In this document: positions 26,618-38,496 of the stretch, piece by piece
How the letters are laid out: each line of letters opens with the position of its first letter
Numbering within the stretch: position 1 is the stretch's first letter
Source: Hypholoma sublateritium FD-334 SS-4
Taxonomy: Eukaryota; Basidiomycota; Agaricomycetes; Agaricales; Strophariaceae
DNA: 64,000 nt
Direction: 5' to 3'
NCBI GenBank assembly: GCA_000827495.1
Contig: KN817552.1
Span: forward strand, 124,001-188,000
Notes under the pieces: generated by a model
Databases searched by the model: none
What the model was told of the DNA's origin: nothing
The model's input: only the letters and a program-made list of their open reading frames with translations
Program-made: the position numbers and the translations under genes

Positions 26618-29600
26618 TTAACCTTGTTGCGGAGAGTGCCAAATTCCAATGCGTTCAGGCGTAAGTATCTCCTTCAGACGCTTGTGCTGTGCCAGGTATA
26701 TGCGATGAATGGAAATAGCAAACCGGTAGGCATCAAGTGGCTCTCTGAGATCGAAAGAAACAAGGTACTGGTCCATTAAGATGTTGCATCCACGTATTGC
26801 AGCCTAGGGCAGCAATGCCATGTCAGAACTTAGTCTGCAGTATGATTCAAGGATGGATTTCAACTAACCTCTCGATTCGGATCAAGCTGGTTGATCTCCT
26901 TCATTGAGTGCCACCCCATCATAATCGAGGCCCGCGAGCCAGTCATAACCATGCCATATATAGGGAAATCTGTGATCCCCAGCGCACGAAGCGACTCGAT
27001 GCCAGAAACACAGTCCATTTGACATTGATGAAAAGCCGTGTGAACATCGTCGTAGTCAGACCGTTTATACTCGCAAAAAAGTAAGGGACAGAACAGCTCA
27101 GTCGCCACCATGTATGGGTGGGATCGCGGGTGTATCGAGGATGGTGTTTGGAGAGAGCTGGTGACGGCGGGACAATGGATGCATAGCGTGTGATCCTCAG
27201 CAGGTTTGTTGTCATTGGTAGGGTCGCGTGTAGCAGCAACGGGGGTGGGTGTCCCAGGACAAGCGCTGGACGTTTCTGCCTTTGGTAAGACAAACTTGAA
27301 GCCGGACCATATCGACCATTGGTGACCAAAGATGAATGAAGGCACTGGCAATCTACTTTTAATGTCAGGTATCTGAGGATTGTTGTTTATGTTACTGGCG
27401 TTAGGCTGCCCCATCGTCTCGCTCGCTGTTTGTATAGCGCTGGACTCACAGCCTACTGCGACAGAAATACGAGTACCCGCAAATCCATCACATTTTGTTT
27501 GTGACGGTTCCGTCTTCCTATTCTCCTTCGGAATCGCCGTTGTGTATGTTTCCCCCCACATGTTTTGCATTAACTTGAATCTCTCAGCCATGGATTGGGC
27601 TGCTATATCCCATTTTCCAGAATATGCAGATTGCGCTAAAGTACTATCCATTTGAGTTATAGATAAATGCCTCCATAAGGCACTCATCGGTTCTTTTTTC
27701 AAAATTCCGGACACTGCCTTATTGACAGGCAAATGAATACTACTTTCAGCGCTAGGGACTACTTATCAGCACCAAAACAATATAGGCAGAGCATGGACTA
27801 GAACTCACAAGTAAGTATCAGAGATGTTCTTGTCCTGGGAACACCAAAAAAAATGCATGAGAGAGTCGATAGCGGCTCTTCTTTCTGCTTCATTGACAGC
27901 CACCCCCTCCACTGATTGATAGACCCGACTGCGAGACATGATGATAGATGAAAGGAGAATTGACACACGATTTTTCAAGAACAAATACTGGTTGCCATCC
28001 AATTTTGCATCACCCATGTTAATGCCGCGATATTCCTTATATTGAAGGAAAAGTAGATTTAAAGTATCACGACAAATGGGGTCGCAAGACACATCGTCCT
28101 TGAGTACAGCAGAAAACATGAGGGAGGTATATTTTGATACAGATCAGTGGGTACATACGATATTTTTCCATTCCGTAGGCCAGGCAAGAGTGAAGTGATC
28201 GTCATATTCTTTGATCATTGCATTGATTTGAGCGTTGATCTCATATTTTTCTTCAATTTTGATTCTGCCAATTCGCAGCGTCTCCCGTTCCCAAAGCCAT
28301 CGATCGGTTCCATTTTCATTTTTCAGTCTTGCAAAGCTAGATGCACCCAGAATAAGCCAAGTTCAAGAGCGTGGACCGAAACTTACCTTGAAGCCGAACG
28401 TCGACTTGGGTTGCTTTCCTGGTTTGATGAAGCAGCGGACGGTACTGAAGATCATATTTAGAAGAATTACACGGTAGAGTAGGCTCAGGTAATACCTGTG
28501 AGTGAACCGGAGTTCAACTTCGGAACGCCTCGCTTGCTGGAGGCAGCTGTTGATCTCTTTTGTGACATGGGGGAATTGAAAGTGGGCTGTGCGGGACTAG
28601 ACACGCTGAGATTGACGATGATAGCAAGTGGTATGATATGAGGAAAATTCACCTTAATGCTTTTGCACAATTTATATTGCCCAACCACGCTAGAACACGA
28701 GCGGACAAGTCCAAATGCGCTGATTCGGAGTGTAGATCTTGGGCCTTCATTAGCTGGACATGATCCAAACGCCAGCACAAATCGCGTATATGAGAATCCG
28801 ATATGCATCGTTCAATAATGGGAAAATGCTTTGAAAGTCCAATGATGAAGTGCCCAAATTGGAGAGCTGACAGTGGATCTAAGAGATCATAGACCCCTGT
28901 GGAAGGACCAGCTGTTCCGGGAGAAGACGAGAACGCCAAATTCACCGGCGGCTGTAAGTCAGACGATCAAAAAAGACAGAAGAAGATAGTGCATCGTGAC
29001 ACACCAGGCGATTTTGTGGACAATGCTCCGCTTCTATCTCATCAATCCAACCGATAACAATGGTGGCAATAGTCCCCATCCTGTCAATGAAAATCCCAAC
29101 AGCAGGCAACGATATGCCCCAGCAGTGACGCTGATAAACAATGCTCGATACAAGAGAAAGAATATTGTCCTCGTCTGCAATGCATACAACGGGAAGGACA
29201 CAGTCAATGCGCTGTCCGTATCCAGGAAGTATGTGGCCGTCTGCAGGTCCTTCAAAAGGGACAAAGGAGATCTGGTTCGCTATAGTAGATGAACTGCCTG
29301 TAAAGCTTCATGAGAATTATTCGACAAAAGGGTCATGCTTACACACCGCTGGGTGATGACATGGACACCTCATTATCATCGTCAACCTCCATCGATTCTG
29401 CTTCGAGACTTGGGGTCTGCTTCGGTGGGATATACGCTGATACCAGAAGAGACGCGCGTCCTTCGAAAATATCTCCTTCCCTGAGTTCTTGTACTTCTGA
29501 CATGCGTGGCAGTAGGAACGGGATGTCAGTGCTGCGTAGAGTTCAGCCAGTAGTTCAAAAAACTGACACCACATGCTTACAGAATGTCAGCGTCCTGGGA

Positions 29601-30005
29601 GCATCCTAAAGCCAGTGCTAAAAGTAGTGGCATCAATATTGGGAAGGTGGGTCGAGGGGGGAGGTTTCCAGTGTTTGCCTGTGCGAAATCGCGCAGATTT
29701 CGGACGGTTGCAAGCAGTGTGTCAAGGAAGTCCGTTATTGGCCTCGGTGACGCGATTTGATGACATTCTTGAAGAGAAATCGGATGAGACGAGTTCCTAA
29801 CTTCAGATTCGTATAATTCCTTAGAAAATGGAGACAGTCTATCAATAATTTCGTTCGATATCGGTGCGAACGCGCATTCAAGGTGGCTAGTAATATCGCG
29901 AAGATTATGGGGCCAGGGAGAGTGTTCCAAGACTTTGTAGATTCTTGCGTTATCGAAAAGTGGCGTAGACATTGTCGTAGGTATTCCAGCTGAAACCTGA
30001 GCCAT
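26618..30005 (-). CDS. Large unrecognised protein with ExK motif (copy 1)
   Basis: Multi-exon gene of about 3.4 kb. The N-terminal exon (30005-29577; MSTPLFDNARIYKVLEHSPW, an alternative start at 29972) is helical. Exons near 29550-29000 encode TDIPFLLPRMSEVQELREGD and then a hydrophobic strand/helix region with GYGQRIDCVLPVVCIAD, LPVVGIFIDRMGTIATIVIG and WIDEIEAEH. Middle exons (28945-28485, 28119-27805) are helical. The C-terminal exon region from 27732 carries TELFCPLLFCEYKRSD, then AFHQCQMDCVSGIESL and GITDFPIYGMVMTG. The last exon has the NILMDQYLVSFDLREPLDAY segment and stops at 26618. The hydrophobic strand with E-x-K followed by a Gln in the next helix resembles the PD-(D/E)XK nuclease fold, but the first acidic residue is not obvious. 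I recall similar uncharacterised proteins from other Agaricomycetes. No function can be assigned. Confidence 0.65.
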
Positions 30006-31121
30006 AAGTCTGAAGGAAGGTAAATAGGCCAGAGCAGAGTGATTAATGGAAGTTGGAAGTTGAAGTCAAGTTGCGGTAATTCATAATGTCACCGATCATT
30101 GTCGCGTCTCGAGCACGTGCGCGCGCGCCGCGTAAGTGTGCTCGTTGCTCCGGGCCGTACTACACCGTGACCATTCATAACAGCATTTGAACTTGGCTTG
30201 AACTTGGTTTGAACAGCGTTGGACTTCACTGAGAAGGCATCTCAACCAAAGCGCTAGGAGAGCTCGCGAATGTGTCCATGAATGGTCTGGGCAACGGCCT
30301 CAACTCGACGGTCCTGCGACGTCTCGAGGCATCCAAAAGGTTTTTCGGAAAATGTGTCAAGGTGCGCCCGCCAGTAACGATCAAGTAACGATGCTATTGG
30401 GAACACCATGGACTGAATTTGACCAGTTTACATGTCCCAGAAGGTCTCAGTGCCGCAGCCCGTGTCGCCAATTTTGAAGTTATGGAACGCGCTGAGACTG
30501 GCCCGACACACTGAAATTCTCATCGCTGGGGGATCTGGGGTCGTCGACCGGGTTGCGGTGTGGCGTACGATGTTCACGTTGGAGAGAGCGCTTCCCGGCC
30601 CTCAGTCTCGTCGCATTACTCCGACCTGACAACACTAATACACGGCTGTCTTATCTGGCGCGTCGCGCCCACTGACCCCGGCTCGAACGAGAAGATCTGT
30701 GTCTCGCCGCCGTTCCACAAAGAGCTCGGGGAAGCTAGCCCTTTGCGCGGCCCGAGCCACGACGTCCTTGCAGCGGGCGGTCGCACGTACATCATGGCGC
30801 GCCTTTTTCCTGTTGTTTGACACCGCGAGCGCGGTTATGGGTCCTACAAGTAGCGACGCAGTGCCACCCTGTCCAGACGGTGTATACAACTTTGTGATCC
30901 CCTCCTTGGGAACATGACTGTAAGTAGCTGCAAATTGCAATCGGTTAGAAATCAGAAAATGTGAGGACCCAACTGTGCAACCTAACGCTGTTGACGCCCG
31001 ATCCTTCAGAGATCGACAGTTAGTAAGGCGGCGTTGGCCATGGGGGAGAGGCAGCTAATGTGGTGGGAACAGATTTTCAAGGCCTCTGCAGTGACACGCG
31101 TATGCATTACAATTTTGGATC
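30006..31121. other. Spacer between copy 1 and copy 2, with unassigned reading frames
   Basis: Near 30117 the promoter region of copy 1 has AGCACGTGCGCGCGCG, matched near 32237 upstream of copy 2. On the + strand a possible start at 30278 (MNGLGNGLNSTVLRRLEASK) leads to a GT-AG-like intron from about 30361, and further frames run to about 30917. I could not join these into a convincing protein and recognise no family. Confidence 0.3.
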
Positions 31122-32100
31122 CTATGAAGTATCTACGAGTAACTCTTTCAAGCGCTCATGCTGGGCCAGATGAATGCGGTGAATAGAGACGGCGAGACGG
31201 TAGGCGTCCAGTGGCTCTCCAAAATCAAAGGAGACGAGATTCTGATCAATTAAGATGTTGTATCCACATTTCATGTCTTGGTAATATTATGAGGACCCAA
31301 TGTCAGAATTCCGCCTATTGTACGACCTGAAAGTACTGAAACATACCTCTTTAGGTCCATTCATCGGTATAATTGCCTTTGTAGAGTGCCATGCCATCGT
31401 GATTGAAACCCCAGAGCCAGTTGAAAACAAACCATAAACAGGGAAATCTGTAACCCCTTGCACACGAAGCGACTCAACTCCGGAGATGCAATCCATCTGG
31501 CATCGATGAAAAGCTACATGGATGCTTTCATCCTCTGAGCGTTTATACTCACAAAAAAATACCGGGAAGAATAATTCGGTTCCCACTGCATATGGGCCCG
31601 ACTTTTGGCTTATTGATGACGAGATCTGGAGGGAGCTGCCGAGGAGAGGGCATTTGTGACAATCAGCTTCATTTTTACTTGATTGCTCAGTCAGTACTTC
31701 AGAGGACATACACCGCCCACTTACAGAATGTCAGCGTCCGGAGAGCATCCTAAGGCCAGGACAGTAAGTAATGGCATCAATAAAGAGAAGGTGGGCTGAG
31801 CGGGGAGGTTGTCAGTATTTGCCTGTGTGAAATCGCGCAGATTTTGGACAGTTGAAAGCACAGTGTCAAGGACATCCGTTATTGGCCTGAGCAACACGAG
31901 TTGTTGACATTCCTGAGCAACGAGACGACACGAATCCACGACTTCACATTCGTGTATTTTCTTAGTCTGTCAGTAATCCCACTCGATATCGGTGCGAGCG
32001 CGCAATTAAGATGGCTAGTAATGTCCTTAAGATTATCGGGCCAGGGAGATAGTTCTGAGACTTTGTGGATTGTTGCGTTATCGAAAAGTGCTGTCAACAT
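31122..32100 (-). pseudogene. Truncated, frameshifted copy 2 of the ExK gene
   Basis: The N-terminal part (MLTALFDNATIHKVSELSPW from 32100) and the C-terminal part (TELFFPVFFCEYKRSE, AFHRCQMDCISGVESL, then NILIDQNLVSFDFGEPLDAY to a stop at 31122) are clear homologues of copy 1. All middle exons, about 2.4 kb in copy 1, are missing. In addition, comparison near 31960 shows 13 nt present in copy 1 (after GATAGACT) but absent here, which breaks the frame between DRL and the following conserved segment. The C-terminal frame with the ExK motif is still open for 140 codons. Either the copy is dead or only a short C-terminal product is made. Confidence 0.75.
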
Positions 32101-32716
32101 CGTCGTAGATATTTCAGTCGAATCCTAGGCCCCAAGTCTGAAGGAAGGTGAGTAAGCCAGCGCAGGTTGATTGGAAGTTGAACTCAAGTCACGGACTCGG
32201 AAATTCCCAATACCACCGATCAATTGTTGCGTCTCCAGCACGTGCGCGCGCGTACGCGTGCCCCCTCCTGCGGCCCCTAACCTGAGACCTCGTTGGACTC
32301 CGGAATCCGTTGAGAAGAGTTATTGGTGTGTGTGGCACGCTCTAAAAGGCGCCCTATGATTGCGTGGCAACTAGCCCACTGGTACCGACGTGCGCGCCGC
32401 GTTCAGCCACCCCCGCCGCCCAACGGCGAAGTCGGGTCTAAGATGCCGCCGGAACCGGGCTACGTCCCATTCGCGTTTGTGTTCGTGTGGAGGATTGAGG
32501 ACGACTTAGACGTTCCGTAAACAAAAAAAAGTTGGTCTGGCTTAGAGAAACAAATTTAGATGCAAAGAAGAAAGTGATACTGAAATGATGCGTGAATCAG
32601 TGATATTACTTATCGTACAGGTAGGTTATACATGAGGATCAAATGCTGTGTGTATGGTAACAGGTATGCTCAGATCATTGCTCGTAGCTCAATATGGGCG
32701 CAGGTAAAATGCAGGA
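32101..32716. other. Duplicated upstream region of copy 2, then unannotated sequence
   Basis: The part at 32200-32260 (ACCGATCAATTGTTGCGTC, then AGCACGTGCGCGCGCG) matches the upstream of copy 1, so the duplication included the promoter. The rest shows no gene. Confidence 0.5.
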
Positions 32717-33516
32717 TCAGGCAGGATGTGCGCGGTTTTGCCCCTTCTCCTGCAACTCGGAATTGCGCATTACCTTTCCAGCGATCTAAAAAGCAAATGT
32801 AATCAGCAACCGACAGTCACAGTGGAGAAATGTAGATATACCTTCTCGGTCGTTCCGATAACCTTGTCGCCAAAGCTAGCCTTGTTGCGATCAGAGCTCG
32901 TAGTGTCGTTGGTCGTTCCGTTGTATTTTTTAGGTTGGCCGTCGATATTGTAGCTCTCCGCTCTGGCCTCGGTGCTGCCAATGTGGGGAGGAATGAAGGG
33001 AGCGGAACTGTGAGACTGATAGGTTTGGGATTGGTCGTCATCGGACTTCTTCAGGGGATTGCGCTCAAACTCTTGACTCTTTGTCGTCGGATTGCCGAGC
33101 GCGCTATCAAGCACCGTGCGATCGTATGGCGCAATGGGCGCGCTGCCCTGAGGTACTTGGGGCGCGTTGTCGCGCTCTTGCGTCGTGAAATTTCCCGGTG
33201 ATCGTGTAGCATGATGCGTGCTGTCCTGGTGCGCGTGCGGGTGAGAAGGGGGCGTATATCCGAGCTCTGAGTTGGGGATGTGGGCCTGTGCAATGGTGTC
33301 GGGTGAGTAGTCGAACGTCGGCGCAGAGCCAGCGGCACCTGGGAGAGATTCGTTCTCTCGGTGCACGTGGTGGGCGACGGGGGGCTGAGACTGGTCGTCG
33401 ATATTGTATTTGCGGACGTTGCTGGCGATGTCGGGGGCGGTCTGGTTGTCGCCGGCCGCGATGACCTGGTCGTCGTAGGAGAGGGGAATAGCTTGGTTTG
33501 AGATTGGGTTCGACAT
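32717..33516 (-). CDS. Hydrophilic stress-type protein with CsbD-like end
   Basis: Exons 32842-33516 and 32717-32785, with a 56-nt intron, give 247 residues. The protein is strongly hydrophilic and rich in Gln, Asn, Ser, Pro and His, with two similar short segments (NVRKYNIDDQSQ near the N-terminus and ESYNIDGQPKKYNG near 32940). It has no signal peptide or membrane segment. The end, SFGDKVIGTTEKIAGKVMRN and then ELQEKGQNR, resembles the CsbD-like motif of small basidiomycete stress proteins. A role in stress tolerance is inference from composition only. Confidence 0.65.
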
Positions 33517-33974
33517 GTTTAAAATGTGGGATGATTCTTACAATGACTCTGGACGCCTCAGTTATATAGTAGGCGCCCGGGGGAATGACGTCATTTCATT
33601 GTCCGTGCCTGGAGTACTGAGCGTCATTCATTGGTTAGCCATGCCCGTCATTCCATTACTCCAGACCACATAGGTGGATCCTTTCCTTGATGTCATGCGA
33701 AATTCATTAACGCCAAGGTAATGGCGTTCGATTCTTCTTATGAATCACGAAGAACGAGAACGCCTGGCGCAGTGAACCTATTTCGACGATCTGGGTATAA
33801 TATTAACAAACGTGTATACATATCCGCGGGACATAAATAGGAACATACTATGTAATACATATCATAGAAGTACACGAAGAGAGCACATAGCTGACGCGAG
33901 CCGAAGCTGCATCAGCTGAAAAGCACAATAGCGCAGTCGCGGAGCAGGCAAAAGGCGAACGTCCATGAGCGACA
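33517..33974. other. Intergenic, upstream of the hydrophilic gene
   Basis: This holds the promoter of the hydrophilic protein gene; related short segments of the form AATGACGTCATT occur near 33584-33597. No gene was recognised. Confidence 0.45.
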
Positions 33975-36076
33975 TCACGTCAGCCCCTCGTCTCTCTCTC
34001 TATTTTTCCGGTCCAGGAAGCCGAAAGGTGAAAGTGCGTCCGGCACATAGCCTTGCTCGGATGGGTACATGGCACCCTGCTTCCCCGGCAGAGCGGAGGC
34101 ACCCCGCACGGCGAACTCGATATTCTCGCCCCGGGTTATGTGCATGACCGCGTTTGTATCGTGCTGCGTGGGGCGCGTCACATCCTGGTTCGGGCCTGCG
34201 CTCCATCGTAGCGATTTTCCGGAGGAGACAATGCTGTCCTCGTCCTGCGCCGCGATCGCTGTGCGTAGGTTGAGGATCATGTGCGAGCCGAGGATGCAGC
34301 CGGCGGTTGTCGACGGCCTGCGCGGCCCAGGCGCGTCAGTCTCATGCAAGTGCGGAAGATGTACATACGTACGTGACCAGGAGACTGGAGAGAAAAGGTG
34401 GCCCCAGCTGGAAAAGGAGGAAGTTTGCTAGGAGAAACGCTGCAACGCATTAGGGTCAGTATTGAGCGCCGGGAGACCGCATCGAGCACTTACAAAATAC
34501 ACTAGGGATGAATGTCAGTCAGTAGAACATCGCGAATTAGTTTTGAGCGTACATTAAGAAATAGAGCGCAGAGTCGCGGGCCTATGTCATGAGGCGTTGG
34601 GTTAGTCTGTATTTGATATGTTGATATAGATGAATATGTCACCAAGAGCACGAAGATTTTTGGCAGATCCATGCCGTCCGTCCACCAAGTGTATGCCCTC
34701 GACACGACAAGAACGAACATCACCGCTGGTATTGTCACGTCAGCATTAAATCGGCAGAACCGGATTTGTTTCCTGACTTTCTACAATCAAGGGCCCGATC
34801 CTGAGTTTACTGGGTTAGCGACAATTCCTATCAACAAACATATCAGCAGGCTCACCAGAAACCAGCAATGATGGAAGGGACACTCGTAGCATAGCAGCCG
34901 GGCAAGCTCGCAAGATCCCTGTTGACTGTTCCAAGCCAAGTAAGCAAAGTACATGCCACAGCGCCGAGCACGCCGAGACTGCACATACTGAACACATCTT
35001 CCCCTACATAATCCTTGATCACCAGCCCTGCAAGGACCGCAATGCCACCTGCGAGATTGCACGGGTGAGAAAATGGGCCGGCTGGCGCATGAACGAGACC
35101 ACATACCGAAATAGAAAAAGAACGCGATATAGATGATAAGCTACATCATAGCCACGTTGGTTAGTGTTTGAAGACGAGTAAGTTATTGCCCCACGGGATT
35201 TTCCGTACCTTATTGTGACGGTCTGTCGCCATCAAGGAGATATTTTAGTTTCGGGTTGACTGATCACATCAACTGAAGACATACGAAGCGCCCAGACTCG
35301 CAGGACTAGGATGCCTGTCAAGAGACCGGGGTGAGTAGCCGATCTTATCAGCACATGGGCATGGGTATAAGCACACCTTGGACAACGCTCGTTGAAATCG
35401 TCGAGGCTCTGCAGATATATGCTTAGATGGACCCTGGGTGCAAAAAATGACGACGTACATGGTTAACCAGCGTAGATAGAATACGCAGCTGTGGTGCAGG
35501 TGAAACAAAGGTGATGTGAATGGAGTTGGTAGAGTTGCGTAATGAATTGTGGCACTTACAACTAACGAACGAGGATTAATGGCTGTGTCGCGGTAACGAT
35601 AATGAAGGGAGGCACACCTTTTCCGACTCATATGGACGCGAGGCGGCTACGCTTTCTCGTGAGCAAGGCGGACTTTGACGAGGAAATAGTGCGTACAGAT
35701 GCAATTGAACCTGGTATCCAGAATAAGCATTAGCGCCATACTGACGAGGAATTGAATGAAATCAAAACATACAGAAGGATAGCTTCTACGAAATATCGGT
35801 TCATGAAGAAGAGAAACTTGGCGAATGACAATCGTGTCGGCCACATCTTGTCGATCTGATAAATTGAAGAGCCATGATTAGCATTTTCAGTATTTGCTCA
35901 GAGCAGAGGCCGTGCACCTCCTCGTCTAACGTAATGGCATGATCATAGAGCAATATCGTCAAGCAGGAGGCTGTGATTGGCAAGGTGAGCGACGGCAATG
36001 AGCACAGATGTAGCTACACACCTGCCACGAGATTGACCGCCATTCCTTCACGCGCCAACGTGTCTAATTCTGACAT
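33975..36076 (-). CDS. DUF6533-type fungal integral membrane protein
   Basis: The start MSELDTLAREGMAVNLVAG at 36076 fits a good donor. Later exons give ASCLTILLYDHAITLDEEV, DKMWPTRLSFAKFLFFMNRY and FVEAILLY, the signature N-terminus of the DUF6533 family of seven-helix basidiomycete membrane proteins. Further segments are GILVLRVWALRM (near 35300), HNKLIIYIAFFFYFG (near 35150), VACTLLTWLGTVNRDLASLP with SIIAGFW (near 34900), DLPKIFVLL and RDSALYFLM. The last exon starts near 34349, carries CILGSHMILNLRTA and stops at 33975. The exons between about 35270 and 35760 could not be fixed, so part of the third and fourth helix is uncertain and decay there is possible. Function of the family is unknown. 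Confidence 0.65.
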
Positions 36077-38226
36077 TTTGCTGGAGTGGATATACGGCCG
36101 TGGTGGAACTAGTAGTCGGAGAAGACGGGTTGTGGGGCTGGAGTATCGCGCGGTGAAATTCCGGTGTTCGCGTGTGGGGTATGGGTGGGCGCACTCAGGT
36201 ATGCGTTCGTGTTGGGTATACGATCGTACACGGTATGATCACGAAAGCATAAAGAGAGCGTCGGACAGAGCCGTTAGGTTGAGCGTTCCGGTGCCCGTAG
36301 ATCGAACAGCAGGCGTCCGCCGCGGAGCCGTTGGACGTTGCGCGAGCAAGACCGTGAAAGCACGGGCTCGGCGGCTTGCAGAGAGTGGATGGTCGTGGCA
36401 AGAGGAGAAACGCGGTCGGTGCATTTCGCGAAAGCGGACGCAGAAAAGTCCCTGCTGGATCGATGGTAATACACATGTGCCGAATGTCGCTTGACATGTT
36501 TGTGGGAGATCCGCAGGCCGATTGATCACTGCACTGGCTCCGAGTCTGCAAGAGTCGGGACTTGGGTTGGGCTTGGGTTGCTGAGTCCCAAGAGGCCTCA
36601 TCATGTAGACTGAACTGGAGCTGAGGATAGCACAGAACCACTGGATGCCTTTGCATATATTCGCAGAATATGAAGCGACGAGGAAGAAGCGCGGGGGTGA
36701 AGATTGAAGATCTGGAAGTGAGCGCCCGCAGTCTAAAGGGAATATGATGCCATCACTATGTCGGATGTTGAGAGATGATGCATATGATGTGCCCTGATCA
36801 AGACCTAATACGTAGTCGTATTGGGTCGTGTGCTGTCGTGTGACGTTCTCCACAAGATGCTAAAGAAACGTAGAGTGGCTATGGCTTTGGCACGGATATT
36901 GAAGCAGGTTGATGAAGGTGTGAGGCGCAACAGACTGGAAATGTTAGCTATCGACGCACTGGTCTATCTTGGACTCCTGCGGAGCGTGCCGGTGGTCTCA
37001 TTGAAAGCGGCCGAACGATGTTCCGAATCGAACGGGTCCGGGTGCTCACTGTTGTGGCATGTAGCAGTCCCAGGCCCTCTATAAATGAAAAGTGATAAAC
37101 GCCTTGCGCCCCGGTAGCGACCTATTTCTTCCTAGTGACTAGCTATGCTGCAAGAGCGATCTGCATGTGGCAGGGTCAGCGGTGGGTTGGGCATACTGGT
37201 AACTGAAGGTTGGAGCGTTGAAGACCTTCTGATTGGCGGTTACGCGCAGTAAGAGGCGTCACTCTGGCTGTTAGTCTTGGGCGCGACCGATAAATGTATT
37301 CCGTACTCGAACAAGTTCAAGCGACTCCGTCGATCTGGAATTCCCTGTCTGCCCTCAGCCCTGGGGGATGAAGGGCAAAATGTTTGATGATCATTTGAAA
37401 AAAGCTCTCGAGACAGTAGGCGAGGAAATTATTGAACAAGAGGTAATTTTCAGCTAGAGCCTTGGGGTTGAAATGGGAGTAAGAGTCGAAGGAATTTAAG
37501 GGGCAGTCGTGGGTAGTTTCTTTATTAGTAATCATTTCCATTTAAGGTAGAATTCTGACTCATCGTTCAACTCCCGGCCAATTGTTTTCCCTCACGCTTT
37601 CCTTCAACGAATCTCGAATCTGGCACTTGTTCTTCTCCAGTATATGACTCAGGAATCGACTTCAATCAGCTATATCGACAATAGCATACCTCACTCCGAG
37701 ATTCATAACTCGATATCTAGGCCAAATGGCGGTGGGCAAACCAACCGTCCACGCAGATCCACGACAGATCCACGACAGGAATGCGTAGAGACGGAGGATG
37801 CCCTGTATAATGGGTCTGACGCGGCCATCGACAAAGATCTATCTCGATAGACGCCAAAGTACTGCGCACTCTGGCTTCCCTCAAATATACTGAGCACAGC
37901 TTAGCACTTCGCTCACTGCTTTCAAGTTCTCGCATACCGGCGTTCAAATCTGACTCGGGAGCTGCGCACGACACCCCCAGCATAGCGCTGATGTATCTTA
38001 GAAACGGCGAAATCGAGCACTACCTTTTGTCTAATTGTTATCCGGCGCAGACTGTGCATACATATTCGCGGGCTGACGTGGGAGGGGGGCGAAGGCGGCC
38101 CAGCCGTCTTTTGTTCGGCAGCGGCGGCGCGAGCCACGACTCTGCTAGGTTATTGTCCCTTCGTCGCAACGTATTTTCGGATCCGGATGGTCTGCCTTGG
38201 TGCTCTAAAATATACTCGCCGCGCCT
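36077..38226. other. Long intergenic region, no supported gene
   Basis: Over 2 kb without a recognisable gene. Long open frames on both strands at 35973-36853 overlap each other and have random-looking composition. An 11-bp unit AGATCCACGAC is repeated twice near 37757-37780. This could be regulatory sequence for the pheromone gene or decayed DNA. Confidence 0.4.
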
Positions 38227-38235
38227 TATAAAAGG
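38227..38235 (+). promoter_or_regulatory. TATA box of the pheromone precursor gene
   Basis: TATAAAAGG lies 112 bp before the start codon at 38347, on the same strand. Confidence 0.55.
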
Positions 38236-38346
38236 TTTGTGGGTGCCAGCAATGCTCCTTATTCGCATCTTATCTTTCTTCTGCCCTGCCACACCGGCAC
38301 GCTAATCCTTCCACTCTTTCAGTCGCATCTCGCATCCGCTTGTATC

Positions 38347-38496
38347 ATGGACTCGTTCGCATCTCTCCTCACTGTCTTCCAGCCCGCTTCCATCACAGAC
38401 GCACCGATCACATCGAGGGCGGAAGATATCGCGCCAGACTTTTCCGACGCCGAAAGGCAGGGATGTTCAGGAAACACCTACTGCGTTATCGCCTGA
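38347..38496 (+). CDS. Mating pheromone precursor, CaaX type
   Basis: A 49-residue intronless frame starting MDSFASLLTVFQPASITDAP and ending AERQGCSGNTYCVIA. The final CVIA is a CaaX box: the Cys would be farnesylated, the last three residues removed and the end methylated, as in basidiomycete lipopeptide pheromones. The Glu-Arg pair 15 residues before the C-terminus matches the usual processing site, predicting a mature peptide of about 11-12 residues ending in modified Cys. Such pheromones bind STE3-type receptors of the B mating-type system. No receptor gene lies in this window, so it is either at the edge of such a locus or a stand-alone, non-mating-type pheromone gene. Confidence 0.85.
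   Translation: MDSFASLLTVFQPASITDAPITSRAEDIAPDFSDAERQGCSGNTYCVIA

Noticed and set aside
35973..36853. Long open frames on both strands (173 and 204 codons)
   Set aside because: They overlap each other, have random-like composition, no splice support and no recognised motif; the region also holds the 5' exon of the DUF6533 gene.
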